A stretch of DNA of 46,217 bases from Candidatus Accumulibacter aalborgensis (GTDB taxonomy: Bacteria; Pseudomonadota; Gammaproteobacteria; Burkholderiales; Rhodocyclaceae), in the NCBI RefSeq assembly GCF_900089955.1, contig NZ_FLQX01000155.1:1-46217 (forward strand). The letters are read 5' to 3'. The position numbers and the translations under genes were made by a program. Shown here one piece after another: positions 1-8,860 of the stretch. Positions within the stretch are counted from its first letter, which is position 1. The number at the start of each line of letters is the position of its first letter. Below the pieces are notes generated by a model that worked only from the letters and a program-made list of their open reading frames with translations, searched no databases and was not told the DNA's origin.

Positions 1-129
1 ACATCTTGACTTCAACACCACGACAGCGCCGCCGTTTCCTCCGCGTAGCGGCTTCGTCCAACAAGCTGCTATGCTTTCGGTATCAGAGGGAACTACAATC
101 TCCAAAGTGGAACAAGGGAGTTAGCTTGG

Positions 130-465
130 ATGAGAAGCGAAGAAGAGAATCTGATTCGGCAGATGGTCGATGTGATCGTTCGCGAAGCTGATCCGGACGC
201 GGTGATCCTGTTCGGTTCGTATGCGCGCGGCGAGGGGCGCCCAGATTCCGACGTCGATCTCCTGATCGTCGAGCGAGCACCCTTCAGCCCACAGCACAGT
301 CGCCGCCAGGAGACCGCCAGACTGTACCTTGCCCTGCGCAAACTGGCCGTGCCCAAGGACCTGCTGCTCTACAGCCGCGAGGAATTCGAGCGCTTCAAGG
401 ACTCCCCACACCATGTCATTGGCCGCGCTAGACGGGAAGGCCAGGTCTTGCATGGGAGAGCTTGA
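130..465 (+). CDS. MNT-type nucleotidyltransferase, putative antitoxin of a HEPN/MNT pair
   Basis: A 111-residue minimal nucleotidyltransferase. The polymerase-beta-like motif is plain: GSYARG with Gly29-Ser30, followed by the metal-binding pair D41-V-D43; D77 is a candidate third acidic residue. In characterised HEPN/MNT modules the MNT protein transfers nucleotides to its HEPN partner and so neutralises it; applying that here is inference. Its 3' end overlaps the next gene by 14 nt, which indicates co-translation with the HEPN gene. The start has GGGAG upstream. The length is normal for stand-alone MNT proteins. Bases 1-129 hold no gene I can support and only weak promoter-like bases (TACAAT at 94-99). 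Confidence 0.85.
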   Translation: MRSEEENLIRQMVDVIVREADPDAVILFGSYARGEGRPDSDVDLLIVERAPFSPQHSRRQETARLYLALRKLAVPKDLLLYSREEFERFKDSPHHVIGRARREGQVLHGRA

Positions 466-877
466 TGACCACCCCCAGGCATTTCTGGTCATGGCGCGCA
501 AGGAGTTCGACGCGCTGCGTGGCATGATCGGCAATCCTTTGTTTGCCGATGAAATTTTCGGCTTCCATGCCCAGCAAGCGATTGAAAAGGCTCTCAAGGC
601 CTGGCTTGCTGCGCAGTCAATTACCTTTCCCCGAACGCATGATATCTCCAGACTCCTCGACTTGCTGGAAGAGACAGGGGTCGATGTCGCCATATTCTGG
701 CCGCTTGTCGAATACACGGTTCTCGCCGTACAGGCACGCTATGAAGCCCACTTGGTGGACATTGAAGCTCCGCTCGACCGGGCGGCTGCGATTGCGGATG
801 TGCAGCGATTGCTCGACACCGTTGTCGCCGCTACTGAACCGGTCGTGGTCGGGATGCGCAAGCCGGACCTGTTGTGA
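452..877 (+). CDS. HEPN domain protein, putative toxin or nucleotide-binding partner of the MNT protein
   Basis: A 141-residue helical protein with the HEPN family signature: FHAQQAIEKALKAWL at residues 38-52, a conserved H63-D64 in PRTHDI, and ARYEAH at 95-100, which stands where many HEPN proteins carry their Arg-centred motif. The RNase-type Rx4-6H motif is not clear here (R96 to H100 is Rx3H), so ribonuclease activity is uncertain. The family often forms dimers with MNT partners and acts as toxin, substrate or nucleotide-binding subunit. I chose ATG 452, inside the end of the MNT gene. An in-frame extension back to 329 would overlap the MNT catalytic gene heavily and has no HEPN character. 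ATG 491 is a weaker alternative. Confidence 0.8.
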   Translation: MGELDDHPQAFLVMARKEFDALRGMIGNPLFADEIFGFHAQQAIEKALKAWLAAQSITFPRTHDISRLLDLLEETGVDVAIFWPLVEYTVLAVQARYEAHLVDIEAPLDRAAAIADVQRLLDTVVAATEPVVVGMRKPDLL

Positions 878-952
878 TGCCGGGATATCAGGGTGGGAGT
901 GGCGCCAATACCGACGCCGTTGGGCCCTGTCCCAAAGGCCGTCCCAGTCACT

Positions 953-2077
953 TCAGCCGCGATAGCTGATGCGGTAGATCGCGCCAGCGTAGTCGTCCGC
1001 GACCAGCAGCGAGCCATCGGGCAATACCAACACGTCGGCTGGCCGGCCCCAAGCCGTCTCGCCCTGTAGCCAGCCACTGGCGAAAGGCTCGTAGGCGACC
1101 GCCTTGCTGCCTTGCAGGCGTACCAGCGTGACCCGGTAGCCAATTTTCTTCGAGCGGTTCCACGAACCGTGCTCGGCAATGAAGATCTGGTTGCGGTACT
1201 CCGGCGGGAACATCGTCCCGGTGTAGAAGCGCATGCCCAGCGCAGCGACATGGGGACCCAGCTTCTGCGCTGGCGCGGTGAACTCCGCGCACTTACGCCT
1301 GGCGCCGAAATCCGGATCGGGCAGGTCGCCTGCGTGGCAGTACGGATAGCCGAAATGCATTCCGGCGCGTGGCGCATGGTTCAGCTCGTCGGGCGGCAGG
1401 TCGTCGCCGAGCATGTCGCGGCCGTTGTCGGTGAACCAAAGCTCGCTGGTCTGCGGCTGCCAGTCGAAGCCGACGCTGTTGCGCACGCCTCGGGCATAGA
1501 CCTCAAGGCCGCTGCCGTCAGGATTCATGCGCAGGATATGGGCATGGCGCAGGGGATCAGGGTCACAGATGTTACAGGGCGCACCCACTGGTACGTAGAG
1601 TTTGCCGTCCGGGCCGAAGGCGATGAATTTCCAGCCGTGGTGCGTGTCGCCAGGCAAGCTGCCAGTGACTAGCACTGGCGCCGGCGGATGGTCCAGGCGT
1701 CGCTCGATGTCGTCGTAGCGCAGGATGCGGCTCACCGCCGAGACGTAGAGACTGCCTTCTCGGTAGGCCACGCCGACCGGGAGTTGCAGTCCGCTGGCAA
1801 TCAGCGTCACGCCCTGCACCTTGAAGTTGGCGCCGAAGCTCACCGCATGCACTTTTCCCGCCCGCATCGAACCGACGAAAACGGTGCCACCATGGCCATC
1901 GTGCTGCCCCAGTGCCATCTGCCGGGCGTTGTCGACGCGTGCCCACAGCTCGATGGTGAAGCCCTGCGGCAACTTGATGCGCTCCAGCGGTAACTCGCTT
2001 GCCGCGGCGATCATCGAGATCAGGGCAAAAAGAAATCCAGGAAAGACGGTGATTCCGCGTAGCGTGACTGCTCGCAT
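953..2077 (-). CDS. Secreted glucose/sorbosone dehydrogenase-like (PQQ-type) beta-propeller protein
   Basis: A 374-residue protein with an N-terminal signal peptide (hydrophobic stretch at residues 8-26, small residues before ASELP), so probably periplasmic. The repeated blade motifs are those of the soluble glucose dehydrogenase/L-sorbosone dehydrogenase family: GDTHHGWKFIAFGPDGKLYV, RGVRNSVGFDWQP, LWFTDNGRDMLGDDLPPDELN, IFIAEHGSWNRSKKIGYRV, then ADVLVLPDGSLLVADD. Members oxidise sugars or aldoses with PQQ; the substrate here is unknown. There is no CxxCH heme site (only C-N-I-C), so no fused cytochrome. The start is ATG 2077, 4 nt after the methyltransferase stop, implying one transcript. 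No PQQ synthesis genes are in the window. Confidence 0.85.
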   Translation of the reverse strand: MRAVTLRGITVFPGFLFALISMIAAASELPLERIKLPQGFTIELWARVDNARQMALGQHDGHGGTVFVGSMRAGKVHAVSFGANFKVQGVTLIASGLQLPVGVAYREGSLYVSAVSRILRYDDIERRLDHPPAPVLVTGSLPGDTHHGWKFIAFGPDGKLYVPVGAPCNICDPDPLRHAHILRMNPDGSGLEVYARGVRNSVGFDWQPQTSELWFTDNGRDMLGDDLPPDELNHAPRAGMHFGYPYCHAGDLPDPDFGARRKCAEFTAPAQKLGPHVAALGMRFYTGTMFPPEYRNQIFIAEHGSWNRSKKIGYRVTLVRLQGSKAVAYEPFASGWLQGETAWGRPADVLVLPDGSLLVADDYAGAIYRISYRG

Positions 2078-2081
2078 GGCT

Positions 2082-2873
2082 TCACAGCCGGTAACAGTAG
2101 AGCAGCGTCTGGCGTGCGTCATCGATTTCGACCACGCTGGTCGGTTCGACATCCGGGACGGCAAAGCTGTTGCTGATGAACAGACTTCCCGCTGGCATCT
2201 CGCGCTGAAGCTTTGCCCACAGGGTGGCCATCGGCGCCGGCGACAGGAAGGCATAGACGACGTTGAAGGCGGCGAAATCGGTTCGCCAGAGATCGCCCCA
2301 GCGCCAATCACAGTTGGCCAGAGCGGCGGTTCGCAGGCGGCCGACGAGCCAGGTGGCCGGAGCATTCTCGACGCCGGCGAACTGTGCGTCGGGCCGCTCC
2401 CTGGCGAGCGGGCCGAGCACACTGCCGATGCCGGCGCCAAGGTCGAGGAAGCGCAACTCGCGCCGATCGGCGGTCAGTTGGGCGAGGGCGGCGGCGGTCT
2501 GGCGGTTGGAGAAGTAAAGCGGTACCTGACCACTCAGCGCACCGCGATAGACGAGTAGCAGCAGCATGAACAGCAGCAGGAACCAGCCGGGGTCGATCGC
2601 CAGACGCGAAACGGCCCAGGCCAGCGGCGCGAAGAGCGCGTGCATCAGGCGCCACCACCAGGCCTGACGCGTCAGGCTGGCGAGTAGCAGGGCGGCCCCG
2701 CCGATCGCGAAAGCCGTCTGCGGCCAGGGCAACTCTTCGTTGCGAACGCTGTAATACGGCCAGGCCAGCGAAAGGACGGCAAATGCCGCGGCAAATTGCA
2801 GGGCGAGTTGACGGACTTGCCGACCGACTGCCGGCGGCGCGGCATCGAGGGATTCGGGTGAGGGCGAAGACAA
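2082..2873 (-). CDS. Membrane-anchored class I SAM-dependent methyltransferase
   Basis: A 263-residue protein. The N-terminal half has about three to four hydrophobic segments (near residues 23-41, 52-67, 77-92 and 96-110). The C-terminal half is a Rossmann methyltransferase with motif I LDLGAGIG at 143-150 and an acidic residue closing strand beta2 (GVEN, near 167-170). The substrate is unknown. The start codon is TTG at 2873, supported by GGAG seven bases upstream; no ATG in frame would keep the first membrane helix. It lies immediately upstream of the secreted dehydrogenase on the same strand. A membrane-bound protein or lipid methyltransferase is plausible, but nothing in the sequence decides this. 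Confidence 0.8.
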   Translation of the reverse strand: MSSPSPESLDAAPPAVGRQVRQLALQFAAAFAVLSLAWPYYSVRNEELPWPQTAFAIGGAALLLASLTRQAWWWRLMHALFAPLAWAVSRLAIDPGWFLLLFMLLLLVYRGALSGQVPLYFSNRQTAAALAQLTADRRELRFLDLGAGIGSVLGPLARERPDAQFAGVENAPATWLVGRLRTAALANCDWRWGDLWRTDFAAFNVVYAFLSPAPMATLWAKLQREMPAGSLFISNSFAVPDVEPTSVVEIDDARQTLLYCYRL

Positions 2874-2889
2874 GGCGCGGCTCCAGTTC

Positions 2890-2970
2890 CGTAGGTCGGA
2901 TTAGCCGAGCGTCACCCGACGTTTGCGCCGGGGGTGTTGGGTTACGGCCTGCGGCCTGACCCAAGCTACG
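2890..2970. repeat. Palindromic intergenic element, probable dispersed repeat (REP/MITE-like)
   Basis: An 81-bp element bounded by CGTAG (2890-2894) and its complement CTACG (2966-2970). Inside are two successive hairpins: one bounded by GTCGG at 2895-2899 and CCGAC, and one reading TTGGGTTACGGCC, a TGC loop, then GGCCTGACCCAA. The layout, with GTAGGTCGGATTAG at one end and a TTGGGT/ACCCAA arm at the other, matches from memory a repeat type scattered between genes in many proteobacterial genomes. Only one copy is in this window, so the repeat nature is inferred. It sits in the gap between the methyltransferase start and the end of the oxidoreductase gene. Confidence 0.6.
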
Positions 2971-3016
2971 ACGCTATGGCGCATTGTACCCATCGTAGCC
3001 AGTTTCTGGCCTGTGC

Positions 3017-6000
3017 TTACGCAGCGCTTCCGGGCGCGAGCAGTCGCCAGCGCAGGGCGTCGCGTCTGGCGTGGACTTGCAGCACCGACGCCGCCTTGAC
3101 ATGACCGAAGCCACGAATCTGCTCCGGCAAGCTGGCCAGTTCGATTGCGCTGGCCATGGACTCGGGTTTGAGTTGCGCGAGGATGAGATTGACGTCGGCC
3201 TCGTAGTCACTGAGCAGTTGCCGTTCCATGCGCCTTTCTTCGCTCCTGCTGAAGGGGTCGAGGAAAGTGCCGCGCAGGCCCTTGAGCCGGCTCAAGCAGG
3301 CAAACGCGGTCATCATCCACGGGCCGTAGCTGCGCTTGGTGATTCTGCCGGTTAACGGATCCGGTCTGGCGAGTAGCGGCGGTGCGAGGTGGAAACGCAG
3401 TCGGTAGTCGCCCTCGAACTCTTCGGACAACTGCTGGCGGAACGTGGGGTTGGCATAGAGTCTCGCGACCTCGTACTCGTCCTTGACGGCCAGCAACTTG
3501 AAGTAGGCGCGGGCAACTGCTTCGGTCAGCGCGGTGGACTGCAAGGTCGATTCGGCAGCACGGACACTTTCGACCAGTGTCCGATAGCGCTGGGCGTAGC
3601 GTGCGTCCTGATAGGCGGTCAGTGTGTCGACTCGCCGGCTGATCGTCTCGTCGACGTTGCGCGAGAATTGCCGAGGCGAAGGTGCGCTGGTGGGCCTGAT
3701 CAGACGGCGCACGGCTTCCGGGTCGTGCGCCGCTCGCCGACCCCAGAGGAAGGCCTTGCGGTTCTGGTCGACGGCGGTCGCGTTGAGTTCGATGGCCTGG
3801 TCGATGGCTGCCAGCGAGATCGGCACGAGGCCGCGCTGCCAGGCGACGCCGAGCAGGAACAGGTTGCCATAGAGCGCGTCGCCCATCAGGCGGCGGGCCA
3901 TCTCGGCGGTGTCCAGGAAAAGCGTCTGGCCATCGCCACAAGCGTCGTCGATGCTGGCCTGCATGTCCTGCTGGGGAAACTGCCAGTCGGGGTTGCGCGT
4001 GAATTCGGCGGTGGGTGTTTCGGCGACGTTGACCACTGCCCTCGTCTTGCCGGCAAGTACCTTGGACAGCGCTTCGGCGCCGGCGGTAACCACCAGGTCA
4101 CCGCCGATGACGGCGTCGGCTTCGCCGGTGGCGATGCGCGCGGCATGGATATCTTCGGGCTGGTCAGCGATGCGCAGGTGCGAAAAGACGGCGCCGAATT
4201 TCTGCGCCAGGCCGGTCATGTCGAGTACCGAGACGCCCTTGCCGTCGAGGTGCGCGGCCATGCCGAGCAGGGCGCCGAGGGTGACGACGCCGGTCCCGCC
4301 AACGCCGGTGATCAGGATGTTGAAGGGGCGTCGCGTGTCGGCCAGCACGGGGTCGGGAAGGTTGGCAAAAGCGGTGGCAAAAGCGGTCGAAAAAGCGCCC
4401 TCATCGGCGGCGACGGCGCGGCCGGCGCGCAGTTTGCCGCCTTCGACGGTGACAAAGCTGGGGCAGAAGCCATTGATGCACGAAAAATCCTTGTTGCACG
4501 AAGACTGATCGATCGCTCGTTTGCGGCCGAACTCGGTTTCGAGTGGAATCACCGACAGGCAGTTCGACTGCACGCCACAGTCGCCGCATCCTTCACAAAC
4601 CGCTTGGTTGATGAACACTCGCCGGGCCGGATCGACGAGCTTGCCGCGCTTGCGGCGGCGGCGTTTCTCGGTGGCGCAGGTCTGGTCGTAGATCAGCACC
4701 GAGACACCGCGATGCTCGCGCAGTTCGCGCTGCACCGCATCGAGCTGGTCCCGGTGATGGATCGGCGTCTGTGGGGCGAGACCACGTACCCCTTTGTACT
4801 TGGCTGGCTCGTCGGTGACGATGACGATCTTGCTGATCCCTTCGGCCTCGAGCTGACGAGTGAGTTGCGGGACGGTCAGGCTGCCGTCGACCGGCTGCCC
4901 GCCGGTCATCGCAACGGCATCGTTGTAGAGGATCTTGTAGGTGATCGAGACGCCGGCGGCGACCGACTGGCGGATGGCGAGCAGCCCGGAGTGGAAGTAG
5001 GTGCCGTCGCCGAGATTGGCGAAAATGTGCTTCACCGCGGTGAAAGGCGCCTGGCCGACCCAGGTGACGCCTTCACCGCCCATGTGCGTGAAGGTTGCCG
5101 TGTTGCGGTCCATCCAGGTGACCATGTAGTGGCAGCCGATGCCGGCGACGGCGCGTGAACCTTCCGGGACGCGCGTCGAGGTGTTGTGCGGGCAGCCGGA
5201 ACAGAAGTACGGCGTGCGCTGGATCGCCGCCAGCGCCGCCGCGCCGGTCGCGGGCAGGAGCGCCGGCGCCAGGGCGTTCTGTTTGGCTTCGAGCAGCGCG
5301 AGCCGTTCGACGATCGCCGGTGAAGTGAAGAAGCGGCCGATGCGGGCGGCCAGTGCCCGTGCGACCTGGGCCACCGACAACTCGCCGGCAGCCGGCAGCA
5401 GCCAGTCACCGTGCGTCAGGTGGCCGCTGCTGGTCGGCAGCAGCGACCACTCGCCTTTCTCGTCGAACTTCCCGACGACGCGCGGCCGGACGTCCTCGCG
5501 CCAGTTGTAGAGTTCCTCCTTGAGCTGGTATTCGAGCAGTTGCCGCTTTTCCTCGACGACCAGGATCTCTTCGAGACCCTCGGCGAAGCGGCGTACGCCA
5601 TCGGCTTCGAGTGGCCAGACCATACCGACCTTGTACAGGCGAATGCCGATGCGCGCCGCCAGTTCGTCGTCGATGCCCAGTTCGACCAGCGCCTGGCGCA
5701 CGTCGAGGTAGGCCTTGCCGGCGGTGATGATCCCCAGGCGGGCAGGCGATGTGGGGTCGGCACTGTCGATGATGATGCGGTTGAGGAGGTTGGCACGGCA
5801 GTAGGCCAGCGCGGCGTAGAGCTTGCGGTTGATCAGGCGAGCTTCCTGCTGCAGCGGCGGGTCGGGCCAGCGGATGTTGAGCCCGTGCGGATCATTTTCG
5901 GGCATCTCGAAATCGTCGGGCAGGCGGATCACGGTCGATAGAGGATCGATCGCTACCGAGGCCGACGTTTCAACCGTATCGGCCAGTGCTTTCATCACTA

Positions 6001-6589
6001 CCCAGCAGCCCGAGTAACGGCTCATCGCCCAGCCGTGCAGACCGTAATCGAGATACTCCTGGACGTTGGCCGGGTAGAGGACCGGCATCATCACCGCCTT
6101 GAAGATGTGTTCGGTCTGGTGCGGCAGCGTCGACGACTTGGCGGCGTGGTCGTCGCCGGCAATCACCAGGACGCCGCCGTACTTCGCCGTACCGGCAGCG
6201 TTGGCGTGGCGGAAGACGTCGCCACAGCGGTCGACTCCCGGACCCTTGCCGTACCACATGGCGAAGACCCCGTCGTAGTTGGCGCCAGGGAAGAGATTGA
6301 GTTGCTGCGTGCCCCATACCGCGGTCGCGGCGAGGTCCTCGTTTACGGCCGGCTGGAAAACGATGCGCTGGGCGTCGAGGTATTTCTTGGCTTTCCACAG
6401 CGCCTGGTCGAGCCCGCCGAGTGGGCTGCCGCGGTAGCCGGAGACAAAGCCCGCCGTGTTCAGCCCGGCGGCTTCGTCGCGCAGGCGTTGCAGCATCGGC
6501 AGACGAACGAGGGCTTGCGTGCCGGTCAGGAAAACGCGTCCCGAGGTGACCGTGTAGCGGCTATCGAGCGTGGTCGAGAGATCGCCCAT
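3017..6589 (-). CDS. Indolepyruvate:ferredoxin oxidoreductase, fused one-chain type
   Basis: A 1190-residue one-chain enzyme of the 2-oxoacid:ferredoxin oxidoreductase superfamily. It oxidatively decarboxylates aryl-pyruvates (from Trp, Phe, Tyr) to aryl-acetyl-CoA using TPP and Fe-S clusters. Order of parts: a TPP-dependent alpha-like region beginning FLTGTQALVRLPMLQR; CSGCPHN near residue 463; a cysteine-rich Fe-S region near 640-700 (CEGCGDCG, then CNKDFSC); a gamma-like domain with the glycine motif GVGGTGVVTLG near 763; and a C-terminal extension typical of the long proteobacterial form. ATG 6589 is chosen because GGAGGAG lies 4-5 nt upstream; reading back to 6934 would run through tRNA-Tyr. 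Cytosolic, and it stands alone as a transcription unit. Confidence 0.92.
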   Translation of the reverse strand: MGDLSTTLDSRYTVTSGRVFLTGTQALVRLPMLQRLRDEAAGLNTAGFVSGYRGSPLGGLDQALWKAKKYLDAQRIVFQPAVNEDLAATAVWGTQQLNLFPGANYDGVFAMWYGKGPGVDRCGDVFRHANAAGTAKYGGVLVIAGDDHAAKSSTLPHQTEHIFKAVMMPVLYPANVQEYLDYGLHGWAMSRYSGCWVVMKALADTVETSASVAIDPLSTVIRLPDDFEMPENDPHGLNIRWPDPPLQQEARLINRKLYAALAYCRANLLNRIIIDSADPTSPARLGIITAGKAYLDVRQALVELGIDDELAARIGIRLYKVGMVWPLEADGVRRFAEGLEEILVVEEKRQLLEYQLKEELYNWREDVRPRVVGKFDEKGEWSLLPTSSGHLTHGDWLLPAAGELSVAQVARALAARIGRFFTSPAIVERLALLEAKQNALAPALLPATGAAALAAIQRTPYFCSGCPHNTSTRVPEGSRAVAGIGCHYMVTWMDRNTATFTHMGGEGVTWVGQAPFTAVKHIFANLGDGTYFHSGLLAIRQSVAAGVSITYKILYNDAVAMTGGQPVDGSLTVPQLTRQLEAEGISKIVIVTDEPAKYKGVRGLAPQTPIHHRDQLDAVQRELREHRGVSVLIYDQTCATEKRRRRKRGKLVDPARRVFINQAVCEGCGDCGVQSNCLSVIPLETEFGRKRAIDQSSCNKDFSCINGFCPSFVTVEGGKLRAGRAVAADEGAFSTAFATAFANLPDPVLADTRRPFNILITGVGGTGVVTLGALLGMAAHLDGKGVSVLDMTGLAQKFGAVFSHLRIADQPEDIHAARIATGEADAVIGGDLVVTAGAEALSKVLAGKTRAVVNVAETPTAEFTRNPDWQFPQQDMQASIDDACGDGQTLFLDTAEMARRLMGDALYGNLFLLGVAWQRGLVPISLAAIDQAIELNATAVDQNRKAFLWGRRAAHDPEAVRRLIRPTSAPSPRQFSRNVDETISRRVDTLTAYQDARYAQRYRTLVESVRAAESTLQSTALTEAVARAYFKLLAVKDEYEVARLYANPTFRQQLSEEFEGDYRLRFHLAPPLLARPDPLTGRITKRSYGPWMMTAFACLSRLKGLRGTFLDPFSRSEERRMERQLLSDYEADVNLILAQLKPESMASAIELASLPEQIRGFGHVKAASVLQVHARRDALRWRLLAPGSAA

Positions 6590-6705
6590 TGCTTCTCCTC
6601 CGTTATCGCTTGGCGACGATTGTAATCCATGTGTGCCAGCCTGAGGCTGCTGGCCGGAACAAGAAGAAAGTGTCGAAAAGCTCTGTCCATGCCAGCGTTT
6701 TGCGC

Positions 6706-6711
6706 TATAAT
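6706..6711 (+). promoter_or_regulatory. Possible additional -10 box upstream of the tRNA-tuf unit
   Basis: A perfect TATAAT at 6706-6711 preceded by TGCGC. The bases at the -35 spacing (CTGTCC, 6683-6688) match the consensus poorly, so this is a weaker candidate than the promoter 28 bases downstream. Confidence 0.35.
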
Positions 6712-6733
6712 CTTGCCCGGCGTGAAAATTCGT

Positions 6734-6762
6734 TTGACAGCTCACTGAATGGGCGTCAGAAT
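6734..6762 (+). promoter_or_regulatory. Sigma70 promoter of the tRNA-tuf unit
   Basis: TTGACA (6734-6739), a 17-bp spacer, then CAGAAT (6757-6762): a perfect -35, near-consensus -10 and ideal spacing. The predicted start, about 6769, is only nine bases before tRNA-Tyr, as expected for a stable-RNA promoter. It should drive tRNA-Tyr, tRNA-Gly, tRNA-Thr and tuf, possibly reading on into tRNA-Trp and secE-nusG. Confidence 0.75.
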
Positions 6763-6777
6763 CGAGGGTTCTTAGCT

Positions 6778-6862
6778 GGAGGGATACCCAAGTGGCCAAC
6801 GGGATCAGACTGTAAATCTGACGGCTCTGCCTTCGAAGGTTCGAATCCTTCTCCCTCCACCA
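6778..6862 (+). tRNA. tRNA-Tyr (GTA)
   Basis: An 85-nt tRNA with encoded CCA. Acceptor stem GGAGGGA pairs with TCCCTCC. The anticodon arm CAGA-CTGTAAA-TCTG puts GTA at 6812-6814. A long variable arm, as expected for a class II tRNA-Tyr, precedes the T arm GGTTCGAATCC. First gene of the tRNA-tuf unit. Confidence 0.97.
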
Positions 6863-6919
6863 AAACTGCCGCTGTTGGTAGTGCTGTTCAGTCGTGAATC
6901 GTGTGCGGGTAATGGTTTT

Positions 6920-6993
6920 GCGGGTGTAGCTCAATGGTAGAGCTGAAGCCTTCCAAGCTTATGACGAGGGTTCGATTCCCTTCACCCGCTCCA
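6920..6993 (+). tRNA. tRNA-Gly (TCC)
   Basis: A 74-nt tRNA with encoded CCA. Acceptor GCGGGTG pairs with CACCCGC, discriminator T. The anticodon loop CTTCCAA gives TCC at 6952-6954. The T loop is TTCGATT. Second of three tRNAs ahead of tuf, the same tyr-gly-thr-tuf order as the E. coli tufB locus. Confidence 0.97.
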
Positions 6994-7032
6994 CGTGGCG
7001 GCCGCAAGATTGTTTCAGGCTTCGCGAACGAC

Positions 7033-7107
<75 letters not shown>

Positions 7108-7160
7108 CCGTTTGGTGCATGAGATCCATCATTAACTTTTAACGTCTTGAGGTACCGGTA

Positions 7161-8351
<1,191 letters not shown>

Positions 8352-8367
8352 GTCCAATACAGGCTCA

Positions 8368-8396
8368 GCGGTGGGCTCCGTTCGCGGAGTCACCGC
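8368..8396 (+). other. Stable RNA hairpin between tuf and tRNA-Trp
   Basis: GCGGT then, after a bulged G, GGCTCCG, a TTCG tetraloop, CGGAGTC and ACCGC: a 12-bp stem with one bulge and one G-U pair, closed by a C(UUCG)G-type loop. No T-run follows, so it is not an intrinsic terminator. It may stop 3' exonucleases at the tuf mRNA end after tRNA-Trp is cut out. Confidence 0.6.
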
Positions 8397-8408
8397 AGTC
8401 TCTGCTGC

Positions 8409-8484
8409 AGGGGCATAGCTCAACTGGCAGAGCGTCGGTCTCCAAAACCGAAGGTTGGGGGTTCGATACCCTCTGCCCCTGCCA
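8409..8484 (+). tRNA. tRNA-Trp (CCA)
   Basis: A 76-nt tRNA with encoded CCA. Acceptor AGGGGCA pairs with TGCCCCT, discriminator G. The anticodon arm CGGT-CTCCAAA-ACCG gives CCA at 8442-8444. It lies between tuf and secE, the usual place in proteobacteria. Confidence 0.97.
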
Positions 8485-8506
8485 TCAAGTAACCAAAGCG
8501 GACCCA

Positions 8507-8860
8507 ATGGCCGATAAGTTCAAGTTTGCGTTAGCGGTGTTGCTGCTTGTGGCCGGCGTCGCTGGCTTTTACCTGCTCGCTGAGCAGGCGATGATATTGC
8601 GCGTCCTGGCCATGCTTGCTGGCGCAGCGCTGGCTGCGGCGGCTGCCTGGCAGACCGAGCAGGGACGTCGTTTTTTTGGCTTCGCGAAAGAGGCCACGAC
8701 TGAAGCGAAAAAGGTCGTCTGGCCTTCGCGCAAGGAAACCATGCAGACCACGGGTCTGGTATTTGCCTTCGTCGTGGTGATGGCTCTTTTTCTCTGGCTG
8801 ACCGACAAGAGTCTGGAGTGGGTCTTGTACGACATTGTCCTCGGGTGGAGAAAGGCATGA
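8507..8860 (+). CDS. secE: Preprotein translocase subunit SecE
   Basis: A 117-residue inner-membrane protein that clamps SecY in the SecYEG channel. Two N-terminal hydrophobic helices (about residues 6-25 and 29-48) precede the conserved amphipathic segment ([20 protein letters not shown]) and the essential C-terminal helix (about 82-99), the three-helix E. coli-type architecture. The stop overlaps the nusG start in ATGA. The partner secY is at 34580. Confidence 0.96.
   Translation: MADKFKFALAVLLLVAGVAGFYLLAEQAMILRVLAMLAGAALAAAAAWQTEQGRRFFGFAKEATTEAKKVVWPSRKETMQTTGLVFAFVVVMALFLWLTDKSLEWVLYDIVLGWRKA

Noticed and set aside
6-191. Small plus-strand frame at the left edge
   Set aside because: Arg/Ser-rich, overlaps the MNT gene in another frame, no ribosome-binding site.
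878-952. Terminator between the convergent HEPN and dehydrogenase genes
   Set aside because: No GC-rich stem followed by a T-run in either direction.
2078-2440. N-terminal extension of the PQQ-type dehydrogenase
   Set aside because: It lies within the methyltransferase gene, and the signal peptide begins at 2077.
3389-5158. 589-codon plus-strand frame inside the oxidoreductase gene
   Set aside because: Antisense to conserved Fe-S and TPP domains of a clearly real gene; composition typical of a shadow frame.
6590-6934. N-terminal extension of the indolepyruvate oxidoreductase
   Set aside because: It would be translated through tRNA-Tyr and its promoter; GGAGGAG supports the start at 6589.
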